Shown: piece after piece, positions 13,400-24,699 of the stretch | Layout: the number at the start of each line of letters is the position of its first letter | Numbering within the stretch: position 1 is the first letter of the stretch | Origin: Arbacia lixula | Taxonomy: Eukaryota; Echinodermata; Echinoidea; Arbacioida; Arbaciidae | Length of the DNA stretch: 64,000 bases | NCBI GenBank assembly: GCA_963669155.1 | Contig: OZ022592.1 | Span: 20,657,174-20,721,173 of the forward strand | Direction: 5' to 3' | Program-made: the position numbers and the translations under genes | The notes under the pieces: model-generated | Told to the model about the DNA's origin: nothing | Seen by the model: only the letters and a program-made list of their open reading frames with translations | Database searches by the model: none

Positions 13400-14460
13400 C
13401 AATAGGAAATTCCATATTATGCTACAACATGACATCGCAAACAATAAATGGCACACTCCATGCAAATTGGCTTTATACTTACGTCGTTAGGTATGTATCG
13501 AGCCGTGATCCATGTGACTATTCCGTGATAGAAGTCTTGTCATCTGAGTCTCAATTCATGATGGTGCCTCTACGGCGGACATGCCATGAATAACTACTTC
13601 TCAACCAGCCAGAATCCTGCTCGAACGGATATAAATTGTATGCATATAAATACTAAAAGGCAGCACTTGCGCGTGTAGAGTTTCTTGTGTTCACCCGATC
13701 AAGTTGACGGAATTGTTCATTCGTATGACTGATACGAGGGCTGAGCGCGAGGTAATTTATATACTAGTAATGTCTTGGGTCATAACATAAAGGTAGTTAC
13801 GCCCACCAATCGTTGTCACATGATCTTTGTAAATAGGCTTGCGTCGGGATCGTGTGTAATATGATGGGACAGAATGTGGAAACACGCAGTCAATGAGAAT
13901 GTAGTATCGTTGCATTTATTCTCACCGTCACAGCATATAACATGTACAAGATTTTGTGAACATAGCAGGCTAGAATTCACTCCTTCCTCTTCCAGCATGT
14001 ATCTCCAACTTCTTCCTCTAGCTTCTGAATTTGGGGGTGTGGTCTAAGTTATTGGGGGTATCATATACATTTAGAGGCTAGATGAGAAGCTAGGGGTGTG
14101 GCCTCTGCCCGGTGGCTTGATTAAGAGACAGTTCTGGGATGTACATGTACATGTATAGATGGAAATACATGGTCAATGAAGTGGTTTACGTGGTCTGGGT
14201 GAATTTTTATGTCGTTGTCTGAGCAGGAAGGACGAAACAGAGATTAGTTTAAGTCAAACAGTGAATGGGGGAAAGGGCAATGACTTTTACACGACAGATG
14301 GTGGCAGCGGGATAATGACAAACTACCACTGTTTCAGATGATGCATAGACATGTTCATAAAAAACTTCATAAGTAACGTATTTTCATCACTCTGGTGAAT
14401 ATGTGTATAGTGTGCGCATATGAATGTGTGTATTCATAATACAGTAAATAATCATGTGTG
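13400..14460. other. Non-coding, nothing recognised
   Basis: No coding frame, repeat or RNA gene that I can support. Confidence 0.6.
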
Positions 14461-14471
14461 GGTTAAGGCCT

Positions 14472-15430
14472 CTTTTCACGGTGCAGGTGAATGACGAAAA
14501 ATGGCAAAGTCCGACTTCCGCATTGTCTGCCTCAAAAGCTCGCAAAACGTGCGCCTAGGTTCGGAAGCTTCGCAAATCACTCGTGGGAGTCGTTTTAATT
14601 TTGGCGAAAATTTCAAAATAATTTGAATTGCTCGCGAACGCGTCCCACATCAAGGGGCGTTTTTATTCGCCATTTGTTCTCATTCATGTCTGAAAAGCTC
14701 CGCAATATGCGCAGGAACCGCGCAGGACGTGCGCGATATTCGCAAAGTGCTCGCAAATCTTCAGCGAGTTTACGGAATTTTGCCGAATGATTCACGCAGG
14801 CAGCGAAGTTCGCCCGGTTTTTTTTCCGACCTCTCTGCGCACGTTCTTATCAAATTAAGGGGGGGGGGGGGATGGTTGGCATTTTATACCCCCCCCCCTC
14901 CCTTTCTCCCCTCCTTTACGAAATCTGTGACTGATCTTCAACCGCTGAACCTCTGAATGTTTTACACCACATTTGACAAATTCGTACACTTCGTTCACAT
15001 GATGCAATTGCATGTCAGACGAAAATCTTACAAAAACGTAATGACATGATGTTTTATCTACACAACGGCGCAAACGCACGATAATCGGGAGACGTACGCA
15101 CGAACGTTGCACATCGCACGGCGAATTGAGCGCAAAATGTTTACATGTGTTGCTAAATAGCCGAAAGAAATGATTCGTAGAACATTCGCGTTCTTCGCCT
15201 CTGCGTTACATAATCTTACATAATCGTGTATTCACTTTAGGCAGGCAGTTCAGGCAGGTTGACACTTAAAACATTCTCACGAACTTTGTGAGAACTCAAA
15301 ACATTCTCACGAACTTTGTGAGAACTCTGCAAAGCTATTGTCTCCATAGAGACTGTCGGAGAATATTTCTCTGAAACCTATTTTTTAACATTCACTCCAA
15401 TTGCAAATCGTTTGCGTGCTCCGTGAAAAC
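14472..15430. mobile_element. Possible MITE, short terminal inverted repeats
   Basis: CTTTTCACGGTGCA at 14472-14485 is inverted with two mismatches at 15417-15430. The interior is richer in CpG and in CGCAAA/GCGCA words than its flanks. Weak, since the repeats are short. Confidence 0.35.
15268..15327. repeat. Two perfect 30-bp tandem copies, each a hairpin
   Basis: Unit AAAACATTCTCACGAACTTT then GTGAGAACTC; TTCTCAC pairs with GTGAGAA in each. Confidence 0.9.
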
Positions 15431-15482
15431 CGTCGATGATGTTGTCACCGCTTCCCAGGGATATTTTCCTATGATCCGTACC

Positions 15483-15509
15483 TCAACAACAACAACAACA
15501 ACAACAACA
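15483..15509. repeat. (CAA)n microsatellite
   Basis: Nine CAA-type units. Confidence 0.9.
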
Positions 15510-16170
15510 GAGGACCTCTAATAAGCTGGAAGTTTCTGCTCCTATTCAGTGGTTTCTAGAATCCTTTTGAAAAGCCGATGCTTAACAATAACTGCAATAG
15601 ACAACAAGTATACGTTATCGATTGTGGACAAATCTATACAAATCTATCCTGACATGTATCACTGTGCATGCGTTCATAGAGATGTGTGCATTTGTTTAGG
15701 TCACACGTAATTGTGATATGTTTTATGTTTACCATTATGAATCACTTCCAATTACCAATCATCTTCCAATCGCAACAATAATTTACCCAATCGGTCATTA
15801 TCATACAAATTAATCATCTCATTAATAATCACAAATCAATCATCATTAAGTCATGTCAATCAGCCAGTCACAGCAATAAATCATCCAAACTATCGATCTT
15901 CCTAAATCTTTAAACGGATCACAACTGAATAAATCAATTACTCACAAAATGTTAACTGCTATGCATGTATGGTTTTGTGTATATATGCTGCATTTTTATA
16001 AGTTATGTTTACTCTGATTATCTCCTTAGCGTTAAAAAACAACATTCTACACTTTCTTTCATTAGGGTTTTTATTCAGCTTTTTTGAACATCTTTTCTCC
16101 AAAGAAGTTCCCCCAAAATGATCTTGAACTGTAGCTAAACAATTGAACAACTGATGAAACACATTTTTTT

Positions 16171-16254
16171 CTATCTCTCTCTCCCTCTCTTTCTCTCTTT
16201 TCCATCTCGCCCCAACTTTCCCTCTCTCTCTCCTCTCCTCTCTCTCTCCCTCCC

Positions 16255-16303
<49 letters not shown>

Positions 16304-16371
16304 CTCTCTCTCTCTCCCTCCCCCTTCTCTCTCTCTCTCTCTCTCCCCAACTCTCTCTCTCTTCCTTCCCC

Positions 16372-16412
<41 letters not shown>

Positions 16413-16418
16413 TTCCCC

Positions 16419-16453
<35 letters not shown>

Positions 16454-16496
16454 TTCCCCCATTCTCTCTCTCTCTCTCTCTCTCTCTTCCTTCCCC

Positions 16497-16531
<35 letters not shown>

Positions 16532-16553
16532 TTCCCCCATTCTCTCTCACTTT

Positions 16554-16584
<31 letters not shown>

Positions 16585-16760
16585 CTCTCTCTCTCCCTCT
16601 CTCTCTCTCTATCTCTCTCTTTATCTCCCTCCTCTTTCATTCTCTATCACTTTCTCTTCCTCTTTCTCTTTATACCTTTCTTTATTGTCCTTCTCTGTCT
16701 CTATGTGTCTTTCCCTCTATATATATCCCTCCTATCTTCCCTTCTCTCTTTCTCTCTTCT
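16171..16760. repeat. CT-rich microsatellite with embedded minisatellite
   Basis: Long (CT)n. Five blocks with TTCCTTCCCCCATT near 16362, 16409, 16449, 16488 and 16529 give a period of about 39-47 bp. Long open frames across it on both strands are artefacts of the dinucleotide composition. Confidence 0.95.
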
Positions 16761-16848
16761 TCCTACCACCAACATGTATACATCAATACATAGTTTACAG
16801 AACGTTAGGACATCATCATCATGAACAATAATGAGTATGTAATGGATT

Positions 16849-16883
16849 TTTTTTTTTTTTTTTTTTTTTTTTGGGGGGGGGGG
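16849..16883. repeat. Poly-T followed by poly-G
   Basis: About 24 T then 10 G. Similar A/C or G/C homopolymer pairs occur at 309-330, 30175-30195, 35243-35297 and elsewhere. Confidence 0.9.
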
Positions 16884-17983
16884 TTGCACCATGGCCTCCA
16901 TTCCGTTAGTGGTAATTCAACTTTACATGCACGCCTTACATTTGTCAGTCAATCACTGGGTCTTAGTAGACAAAACTATCTCCCGTATATAGTGAGTGTG
17001 CTTGTGAAGCGATATAATTAGAAAGAGGTCTGCGCTTGTAGACTTCAATCTCCCCGCGCAACGCTTCGACGCATCGTCATTGGTTAATAGTTTTAATCGT
17101 TTGTTTACGCTGTGAGGCTGACCATTAGAGTCACTGGTCAGTGGTTAGAGTTGATGCATTAGTCTACTAACACAGACCATGTTGTGTAAGATCATTGCGT
17201 ATTGCACGCCATGTCAGCGAGGGAGTATTGAGTCATGATGATAATTCTGATAATGTTCTTCAAGATTGATTGTGCGTTCAGTGCTGTGGTTCAAAAACTA
17301 ATACATACAACTTTCCACGCAAGACACAAACTACGATGTGAAAGTTTGAAAGGCGTACAACATACTATCTTAAATTGTAAAATGGGTATCACGTTTTTTA
17401 AAAGACTAATATCAATGGTAAATGATTTGATATTAATGTGTACTTTGGTTTTGTTATAAACTCACCAAGTTAAGAGACTTTGTGCTATTTTTCATATTGC
17501 TCTTTGAATCATAATTCTGCAAACTGATTATGTCACTAAACGAGTCCTGAGTTATGATGCCGGGAGAAAGAATGTAAGTTTAATATGAATTTCCTCAAAA
17601 CCTTGATTTTTCTTCTTTTTTCATATGTAATAGGGTTCGATAATATGGGAATGAAATGGTTCGTCAAGCCCAAAACAATAACGTCACCGTGTGAATAAAA
17701 TAGTCCCGTTCAGGACTACCCCCCCCCCCTCCCCCCCTGTCAGTCCTTCATAGGACAGATACGAACAGTCCTTTTTAGGACTACCAAAACGAAAGAATCG
17801 AATCCCTCCCTTTTCAGATATTGTACGTTAAATGTCTAAAGCGGCTATTATTGCGGTGTATTGATCACTGAACAATCCCCGCGGTTTAGGCCTTGTAATT
17901 ACGCTCATGCATACATACATACATACTGTACGTACACATGCATACGCATATAGTTGAAGATTTGTCTCATCGCAGTGAATACA

Positions 17984-18188
17984 AGATGCGTGAGATATCC
18001 GTTGGACTCACGATGAACGTATATAGTGGCTACGTGCAACCACGCACCGCCAACTCCGGACAAGAACACATATAATGCGTCCACCTACCTCGACTCGAAT
18101 CACCTGACGAAGCATTGCAGTTTGCGTGCGAAACGTCGTGTTCCACTATATACGTTCATCGTGAGTCCAACGGATATCTCACGCATCT
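17984..18188. repeat. Perfect 46-bp inverted repeat enclosing a hammerhead-like core
   Basis: Arms 17984-18029 and 18143-18188 are perfect complements separated by 113 bp. The spacer holds CTGACGA (18104-18110), a short hairpin GCA..UGC, and GAAAC (18130-18134). That order (CUGANGA - stem - GAAA) is the hammerhead ribozyme core, known from Penelope-like retroelement termini. There is one extra A between CTGACGA and the stem, and the closing stem I does not pair cleanly, so activity is doubtful. Confidence 0.6.
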
Positions 18189-18289
18189 CATACACATATA
18201 CATGCGTAAACAGGTATAATTACACACACATACATACACAACCACAAACACAGTCACACATACGCACAAACACTCACACAAACAAACAC

Positions 18290-18335
18290 GTATAAACACA
18301 CGCACACACACTCACACACACACACACACACACAC
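18290..18335. repeat. (AC)n microsatellite, imperfect
   Basis: AC dinucleotides, part of a longer CA-rich stretch from about 18190. Confidence 0.9.
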
Positions 18336-18719
18336 GCCACTCCCATGGGTGACTCATGTGCGAACAAACAATCCACGCTAAAATAGTTAATTAATTTTGC
18401 AATTAAAAATTTTATTTGAATTTCTGTACAAAAATATACAAAATGAAAATACGTTTCTACAAAGAGAAACAACTTTGTCATATAACCTTATAATGTTACA
18501 GATATGATGACATGTGAAATGAGACTATGCCATACTATTCAAAAATGTCTGTATTTAGTGATTTGGAGAAATTGCAATAATGTGGTGTTGCCCTTCTATG
18601 GAAATAGAGCGGGACGGGGAAAGAGACAGAGATATAAAGGAAGAAAGAGAGAAAAGAAGATAGACAGGAGGGTGACAATTAAGAGATCAAGAGAGAGAGG
18701 GGGGGGGGGGGGGTAGAGA

Positions 18720-20470
18720 GGAGGAGGGGCAGAGGGACAGAAGGGTGCCCTATGAGTTTAAACAATGAATACTCTGGTAACCACCTTAACTACACTTACC
18801 ATGATCTCTCATTTTTAAGCATATCATCTTCTTCATGTAGTAATGTCATCCTTCGACACACACAGATCACGAAACTTATATTATAGAGACGATCACAGAG
18901 TATATCAGTGTCACAATTATAGCGGTATGGTATATATAAACTACACTTAAAACCAACTAAGCTACTACTTTATAAGCCACATCACATGATTATACTCTAT
19001 TTGTTATGTCCGATGTTGTCTACGTTGTTAAGCATTTTAAAGTATCATGACTAGTGTGCCATGTTTACCGTGGACCGTATAATACTGTATATCGAAAGTG
19101 CTCAAATCCACAGTAGAATGTCGCTTCCTAACGTTACCTCTCGTATAATGAGCAATGTTTAAATATCTGGTTCCTCGAGCGACATGAACAATTTCAAACT
19201 CATGCGGCTGTATTTACCTGAATTCCTGTTTGTTTTTTGTTTTTGTTTTTTATCCGTGCAGTACATTGATAATAAAAAATAGTCAATACTTGAAATGTAA
19301 AGCTCGTATTTTAGCTCTCTGTTTTCTTACCTTGAAACACAAGATTGCTGGCCTTCACTGTTTTAACACTACGATATTTAGATGATTATATGTTATCGTT
19401 ACGATACTGTACTCCTTCTTTCGTCACATATATCACATAATCATATGTTGCAGTAATCTGGTGTATCTTATTAACAATGCGTCACATCGATCATAAAATA
19501 AATGTCACGCTTATCATGCTTATCGTGAAAAATGCTTTACGCATTTGCAAGTGTCAAATGTTTCCTCAATGTTCCATTCGAATAGGAAAGGTTTGATTGT
19601 ACATCAAAGTGTAACACGCCATAATGCACTGCGTTCTACTGTAAAGCGTAATAAAGCCTTCAATTATTACTTTGGCTTTCCCACAGCAGTTCGTCTGTAT
19701 ACAGCTCTGAACTTTTAAACACCAACTAGTTGTTTCTAGTTGTTCCTCATGGAGGAATAATATATTATCTCACTAATTGCTTTTACTATCCCTCAGCACA
19801 TGTCAAGTAGATTCTACATTATATCACCCGTATTCTAATATACCACTTTTTCCAATTTTGTGCTGACAATTCATCTAAGAACTGTATGTACCTGCTTGTA
19901 ACAAGGCAGCCCGTGATTATGTTGACATAAACAATTTCACACAAAATAATGAAACCAGCAAACCGGCAAAATGCCAATTGTCTGTTATGCAATCACGGAC
20001 AGTCTTTCAACAAACCAGATTGAATTAATGCGAAGAGCGCTCATTCAACATGTCAAGGTGAAATGATCCGAAATACATTGTTATCCCACTGTTGTTGCCT
20101 ATTTTCACTGGGAATGCATGTTCACTTGTTCATGTTCTACTGCAAATTTGTCACGCATTTCGCATATCAGCTTTTGAATGATGCTTGTTACCCAAGTAAT
20201 AATGTGTTAATGTAGTCAATATTTGACTAGCAAGATTGTGTGTCTACATAAATATCATGTACCTCGTAGATAAATATCAATACCAACTTCCCTTTTATTC
20301 GTAATTATCACTAATCCAATATACTTTCTTTAGACAACCTCTTAAAAAAAACACTTATTCGACCTTAGTGCACACATCTTATTAAACGTTATCAATTTTA
20401 GTCTCCCCCCCTTTTTTTTTTAAATTTACTTGCACTTACGGGCATTACTTAAAAACCACGTAACGTGTCT
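18720..20470. other. Non-coding, upstream of the retrotransposon
   Basis: No gene seen. The 5' end of the retrotransposon is not identifiable here; no ORF1 or target duplication was found. Confidence 0.55.
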
Positions 20471-20476
20471 TATATC

Positions 20477-21376
20477 ATGAATAACCGTTGTGAATCAAAT
20501 TTACCTTTCCTCACGCTCAACACGCGCGACTTTGCGTCAGCAGTTGTAACGGATGACACAGTTCACTGCTCTGAAAATGAGCCGAATGTAGAAAACAGTC
20601 AATGTGTAACCCGATCATTTAATATCCACCAACCTCAATTCTCTTATAACTTTGACGAAAACGATGACACTCCAGAAACGAACATACAATATTTTACACA
20701 AACACAACTTGCTGGCATACTGAATACCAACCCCTCCAATTTCTCTTTAATGCATTTTAACATCAGAAGTCTTAACAAGAACTTTGAAGCACTTCGAATT
20801 ATAATGGAAAATATAAACTATAACATATCCGTAGTAGGTCTAACAGAAACGTGGCTTACCGACAACGAACATTATAACTGTCTTATTTCGCTACCAGGCT
20901 TCACATTAATTACAAACAATCGCCCAGCGAGAGGCGGTTGCGTTGCTGCCTATATATCTACACAACACAGCTACACACTACATACTAATCTTAACATTAC
21001 AAAACACCACATTGAAACTCTCTTCATAGAAATCCTAAATTTAGGGAATAAAGGAATACTAATTGGTATAATTCATAGACCCCCAGCAGCAATATCAATG
21101 AATTCCTCAGTGAATTTGAAAGTCTTCTGTCAAAAGTAAACTTGTGCAATAAAACCTGCTTCCTAACAGGCGATTTTAACATAGATCTCCTCAAAACTGA
21201 CGAGAGCCTATCAAATGACTACATAAACATTGTTCTTTCTCACTCTCTTGTCCCCCTTATAGCCAGGCCAACACGGGTCACTGAACACTCGGCAACGCTA
21301 ATAGATCATATTCTCACAAATGTTCACCCGTTCCCCAGTTTTAGTATCTGATATAAGCGATCATTTCCCAGTATTC
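20477..21376 (+). pseudogene. Endonuclease part of the non-LTR element
   Basis: About 215 residues in the first frame. The expected continuation of the endonuclease (EFESLLSK...) lies in a second frame after about 21100, and the third catalytic segment (SDISDHFP) is shifted again near 21345. Catalytic motifs are individually intact, so decay looks recent. Confidence 0.85.
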
Positions 21377-21384
21377 ACAACTGA

Positions 21385-23486
21385 TTGATTGATTGGTCTG
21401 AAGTTCTTGTATTGCAAGACCCCAATGAATCATTTGAAAAGTTCGTGTCACTCCTACTCTTTGCTTATGATGAAATAATTCCTACCCAAATACGCAGAAA
21501 ACCTAATTACAGGAAAGTACCAAGATCACCGTGGATAAGCAAAACCCTCCTAAGATCAATCAACCGAAAAAACAACTTATACTACAGATATAAGCACAAC
21601 TCTAATCCCACAACGCGAGCCAAATATACTACGTACAAAAATATACTCATATCTTTGCTACGAAATGCCAAAAGAGACTATTTTGCAAACAAATTTCACA
21701 ACAACAAACACAACATAAATGGCACGTGGAAGACTCTGAACAGCATTCTTAACAAAAACAAACCGCAAGATAACTGTCACCAAATAATACTAGAGAACGA
21801 AACAATAAGAGAATCGAAATTAATAGCACAACATTTGAACAATTACTTTGTAAATGTTGGACCAAATTTGGCAAATAAATTACCACGCACAAACACTGAC
21901 TTCAAGGACTTTATGCCGGACCCTAATCCTAATACACTTTTCCTGTATCCAACAGATGCGGCAGAAATATCAAACATTGTTACACAGTTCAAAAACGACA
22001 AAAGTCCAGGCTTCGATAATATCAACAACACATTACTGAAAAGAATTCTACCCGACCTACTTATCCCACTAAATCATATCTTCAATTTATCCTTGACAAC
22101 TGGTGTATTTCCCGATCAAATGAAAATTGCGAAAGTTGTACCAATATTCAAAAAAAGAAACGCAACCCTTCTTTCCAACTATCGTCTAATCTCGCTTCTA
22201 ACAATTTTTTCTAAGATCCTAGAAAAATTTCTTCATAAGCGACTTGTCTATTTTGTAAAACAAAACAACATTCTTAATGACACACAATTTGGCTTCCGCG
22301 AAAACCACAACACATCACATGCCCTACTGACCCTAATACACAAAATAAGTAAATCACTGGATGATAGGCTACATACTATTGGTGTGTTCCTGGACTTCTC
22401 CAAGGCCTTTGACACAGTTGACCATAGCATATTGTTAAATAAATTGTCGCATTACGGTGTCTGAGGTAAGGCCTTGGAGTGGTTCAGGAGTTACCTAGAC
22501 AACAGGAAACAATACGTAGTAACAAAACACTGTGAATCTGAAATGAGGACTGTTTCATGCGGCGTCCCCCAGGGCTCAATTCTAGGTCCCTTACTATTCC
22601 TTTTGTACATAAACGACATATGCAAATCTTCCAAATTATTATCATTCATATTATTCGCGGACGACTCCAATATATTCTTCTCACATTCAAACCCCGATAC
22701 ACTTGTCAATGTCATGAATAAAGAACTAAAAAACAGCTGGATACATGCAAATAGACTTTCTCTAAACCTTGACAAAACGAATTACATGCTATTCAGCAAA
22801 ACTCTCTCACTTCTCCAAAACCCCATTCTATTCAACACGACTACTTTACAAAGAGTACAATCCACTAAATTCCTGGGGGTATACATTGACGATGCCCTCA
22901 CTTGGAAACTCCATGTTAATGAATTATGCAAGAAAGTCTCACGTAACATCGGAATTATCAACAAACTCAAACACTTTCTCCCTCAACACGCACTTCTATG
23001 CCTCTATTCCGCTTTGGTGCTTTCACACTTGAATTGTTGTATTCTGGCATGGGGCAATTGTTTCACGTCACAAAAAATAAGATACTATTACTACAAAAAA
23101 GAGCAATGAGAATAATAAGTGGTACAGGCTACCGAGAACATACAAACAATTTATTTTACCAAAACCGAGTCCTAAAATATCACGATCTCTACAATTTAAG
23201 TCTAAGTTCCTTCATGTACCAGCTAGCACAAGAAACATTACCTCAAAACATCCTTGATTTATTTCGCAGAAACCAAGACGTACACAACTATCCCACAAGA
23301 CAATCAAGCCTTTATCATCTCCCACTGACCCGGACATTATGTCGCCAGAGAACATTTTTATATCAAGGACCGCAACTGTGGAACTCACTGAGCAGTGAAC
23401 TGCAGTCATCCGTAACCATCTATTCATTCAAGCGCAGGCTAAAGCGCAGTCTAATCGACGCATATCGCACACCTCCCGATACTTAG
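21385..23486 (+). pseudogene. Reverse transcriptase part of the non-LTR element
   Basis: Two long in-frame blocks (to 22461 and from 22465) separated by one TGA at 22462-22464, then a frameshift near 23090 before the C-terminal part (QKRAMRIISG, RQRTFLYQGPQLWN). The catalytic FADD box at about 22654-22665 is intact. Nothing follows to 23590 except a C run. Confidence 0.88.
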
Positions 23487-23600
23487 ATTATTTTCTCCTA
23501 CATACGTATGCCCTTCACCTTTAACCCCCCCCCCCTTCCTTTACGGCACTTTGATTTAATAAATGTATAAATCTTTAAATAATCTCATATATTGTAACGG

Positions 23601-23642
23601 GGAGCCTATAACCCTACAAGCTTCGCTTTTTTTATAGGCTCC
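23601..23642 (+). other. 3' UTR hairpin of the non-LTR element
   Basis: GGAGCCTATAA at 23601-23611 pairs perfectly with TTATAGGCTCC at 23632-23642, with a 20-base loop. 3' hairpins serve as recognition sites for the element's own reverse transcriptase in several non-LTR clades; the role here is inferred. Confidence 0.6.
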
Positions 23643-23959
23643 TCCCACATTGTTATATGTTATCAATTTTCTGCTATCGAAGTGTACAAGCAGTCATCTA
23701 ATGTTTGTTTTCTACATGCATTGTATTTACCTTGTTAATGTCCCTCTTTATTTATTTATCTGTATATGCATGTGAACGAATCATTTCATGTATTTGTACG
23801 TTGTATGTTTATGTTTATATGTGGAAATAAAAAAATCAATTCAATTCAATTCAACATACCGACTACCTTGCTACACAAGGCTAGTGCTGGACTATCCTAG
23901 CAGATAGCTTTATATCATACTTGGTATCACTATTAGGTTCTAGATTTATACCTGGTACA

Positions 23960-24689
23960 ACCAGGGATGTGTTAGGAAGGAGGGACAACTCAACCATAAT
24001 ATATTCAAACATCTGTATGGATACTAAAGCGTGCTAATGAATGTCAAAAGCATTCCACAATCACTGCAATGCTTTGAAGTCCCATGCGCGGCACCGTCAT
24101 TTTGCTATCATCAACTTGGAAAGCAGTATCTTTAATTGCCTGTTTTGTTTCTCGAAGCTGTGTTTCTTATCACATTTTTTTGCAATTTTCAAGAAAGTTA
24201 AGGGGCAACACCTCTAAAGATCCTGTATTCGTTTTTCTTCTAAATAATTGTTGAATGATGCACAAACGGAGATATAAGATAATATTCTTACTTACATAAT
24301 TAACAAATTTCTTCACTTTCCGGAGATTTCCGGAAATGTCGGATTCAATCATTATCAAAATCATATATTAAGCTGCTTACTTTCATTAACAGAGTTTGCG
24401 TGAATTTGCGTGCAAATGAGATATTTTACTTTAAAAAACTGTTTATTTTTGTTCGCTGATATCTCTTTTCCTCACAAAAGTATTGATGCAATCCAACAGA
24501 AGTGGACAAGCGAAATAAGACTCTACATTTCTTTTGTTCTCTCTGAGAGAACCGTTGCTAGGCAATCGTGTTCGTTATTGTTAAAACACGTGAAAAGCAC
24601 ATGCTGAGACCACGCAATTTTTCGGCGGTGCCACGCATGGGCTCAAAGAAAGAATGTTGTTTCATATCCTTTCCTAACACATCCCTGGT
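23960..24689. mobile_element. MITE-like element with 19-bp terminal inverted repeats
   Basis: ACCAGGGATGTGTTAGGAA at 23960-23978 is perfectly inverted at 24671-24689. A second inner inverted pair involves CCCATGCGCGGCACCG (about 24082) and its near complement (about 24630). No coding capacity. It lies about 100 bp after the end of the retrotransposon. Confidence 0.6.
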
Positions 24690-24699
24690 ACAACGATGT

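Larger units (their letters stand above)
20477..23854 (+). mobile_element. Non-LTR retrotransposon (CR1/L2-like group), disabled
   Basis: An APE-type endonuclease is visible (HFNIRSLNKNF, GLTETWL, IGIIHRPP, LTGDFNIDLL, then SDHFPVF in another frame), followed by reverse transcriptase (DKSPGFDNI, QFGFRENHNTSHAL, FLDFSKAFDTVDHS, GVPQGSILGPLL, FADDSN, FLGVYID). The reading frame is broken: frameshifts near 21100, 21345 and 23090, and an in-frame TGA at 22462-22464. No gag-like ORF1 is seen upstream, so the copy may be 5'-truncated. The 3' UTR holds a hairpin (23601-23642) and the element ends in about four AATTC-type short repeats (23837-23854). The CR1/L2 placement rests on the endonuclease and RT motif wording and is approximate. 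Confidence 0.9.

Noticed and set aside
16154-16831. Long open frames of several hundred codons on both strands
   Set aside because: They are made almost entirely of (CT)n/(GA)n repeats giving Ser-Leu or Arg-Glu polymers; no gene structure.
18026-18295. Open frame of 89 codons across the inverted repeat
   Set aside because: Covers an inverted repeat and a CA-rich stretch; no protein similarity seen.
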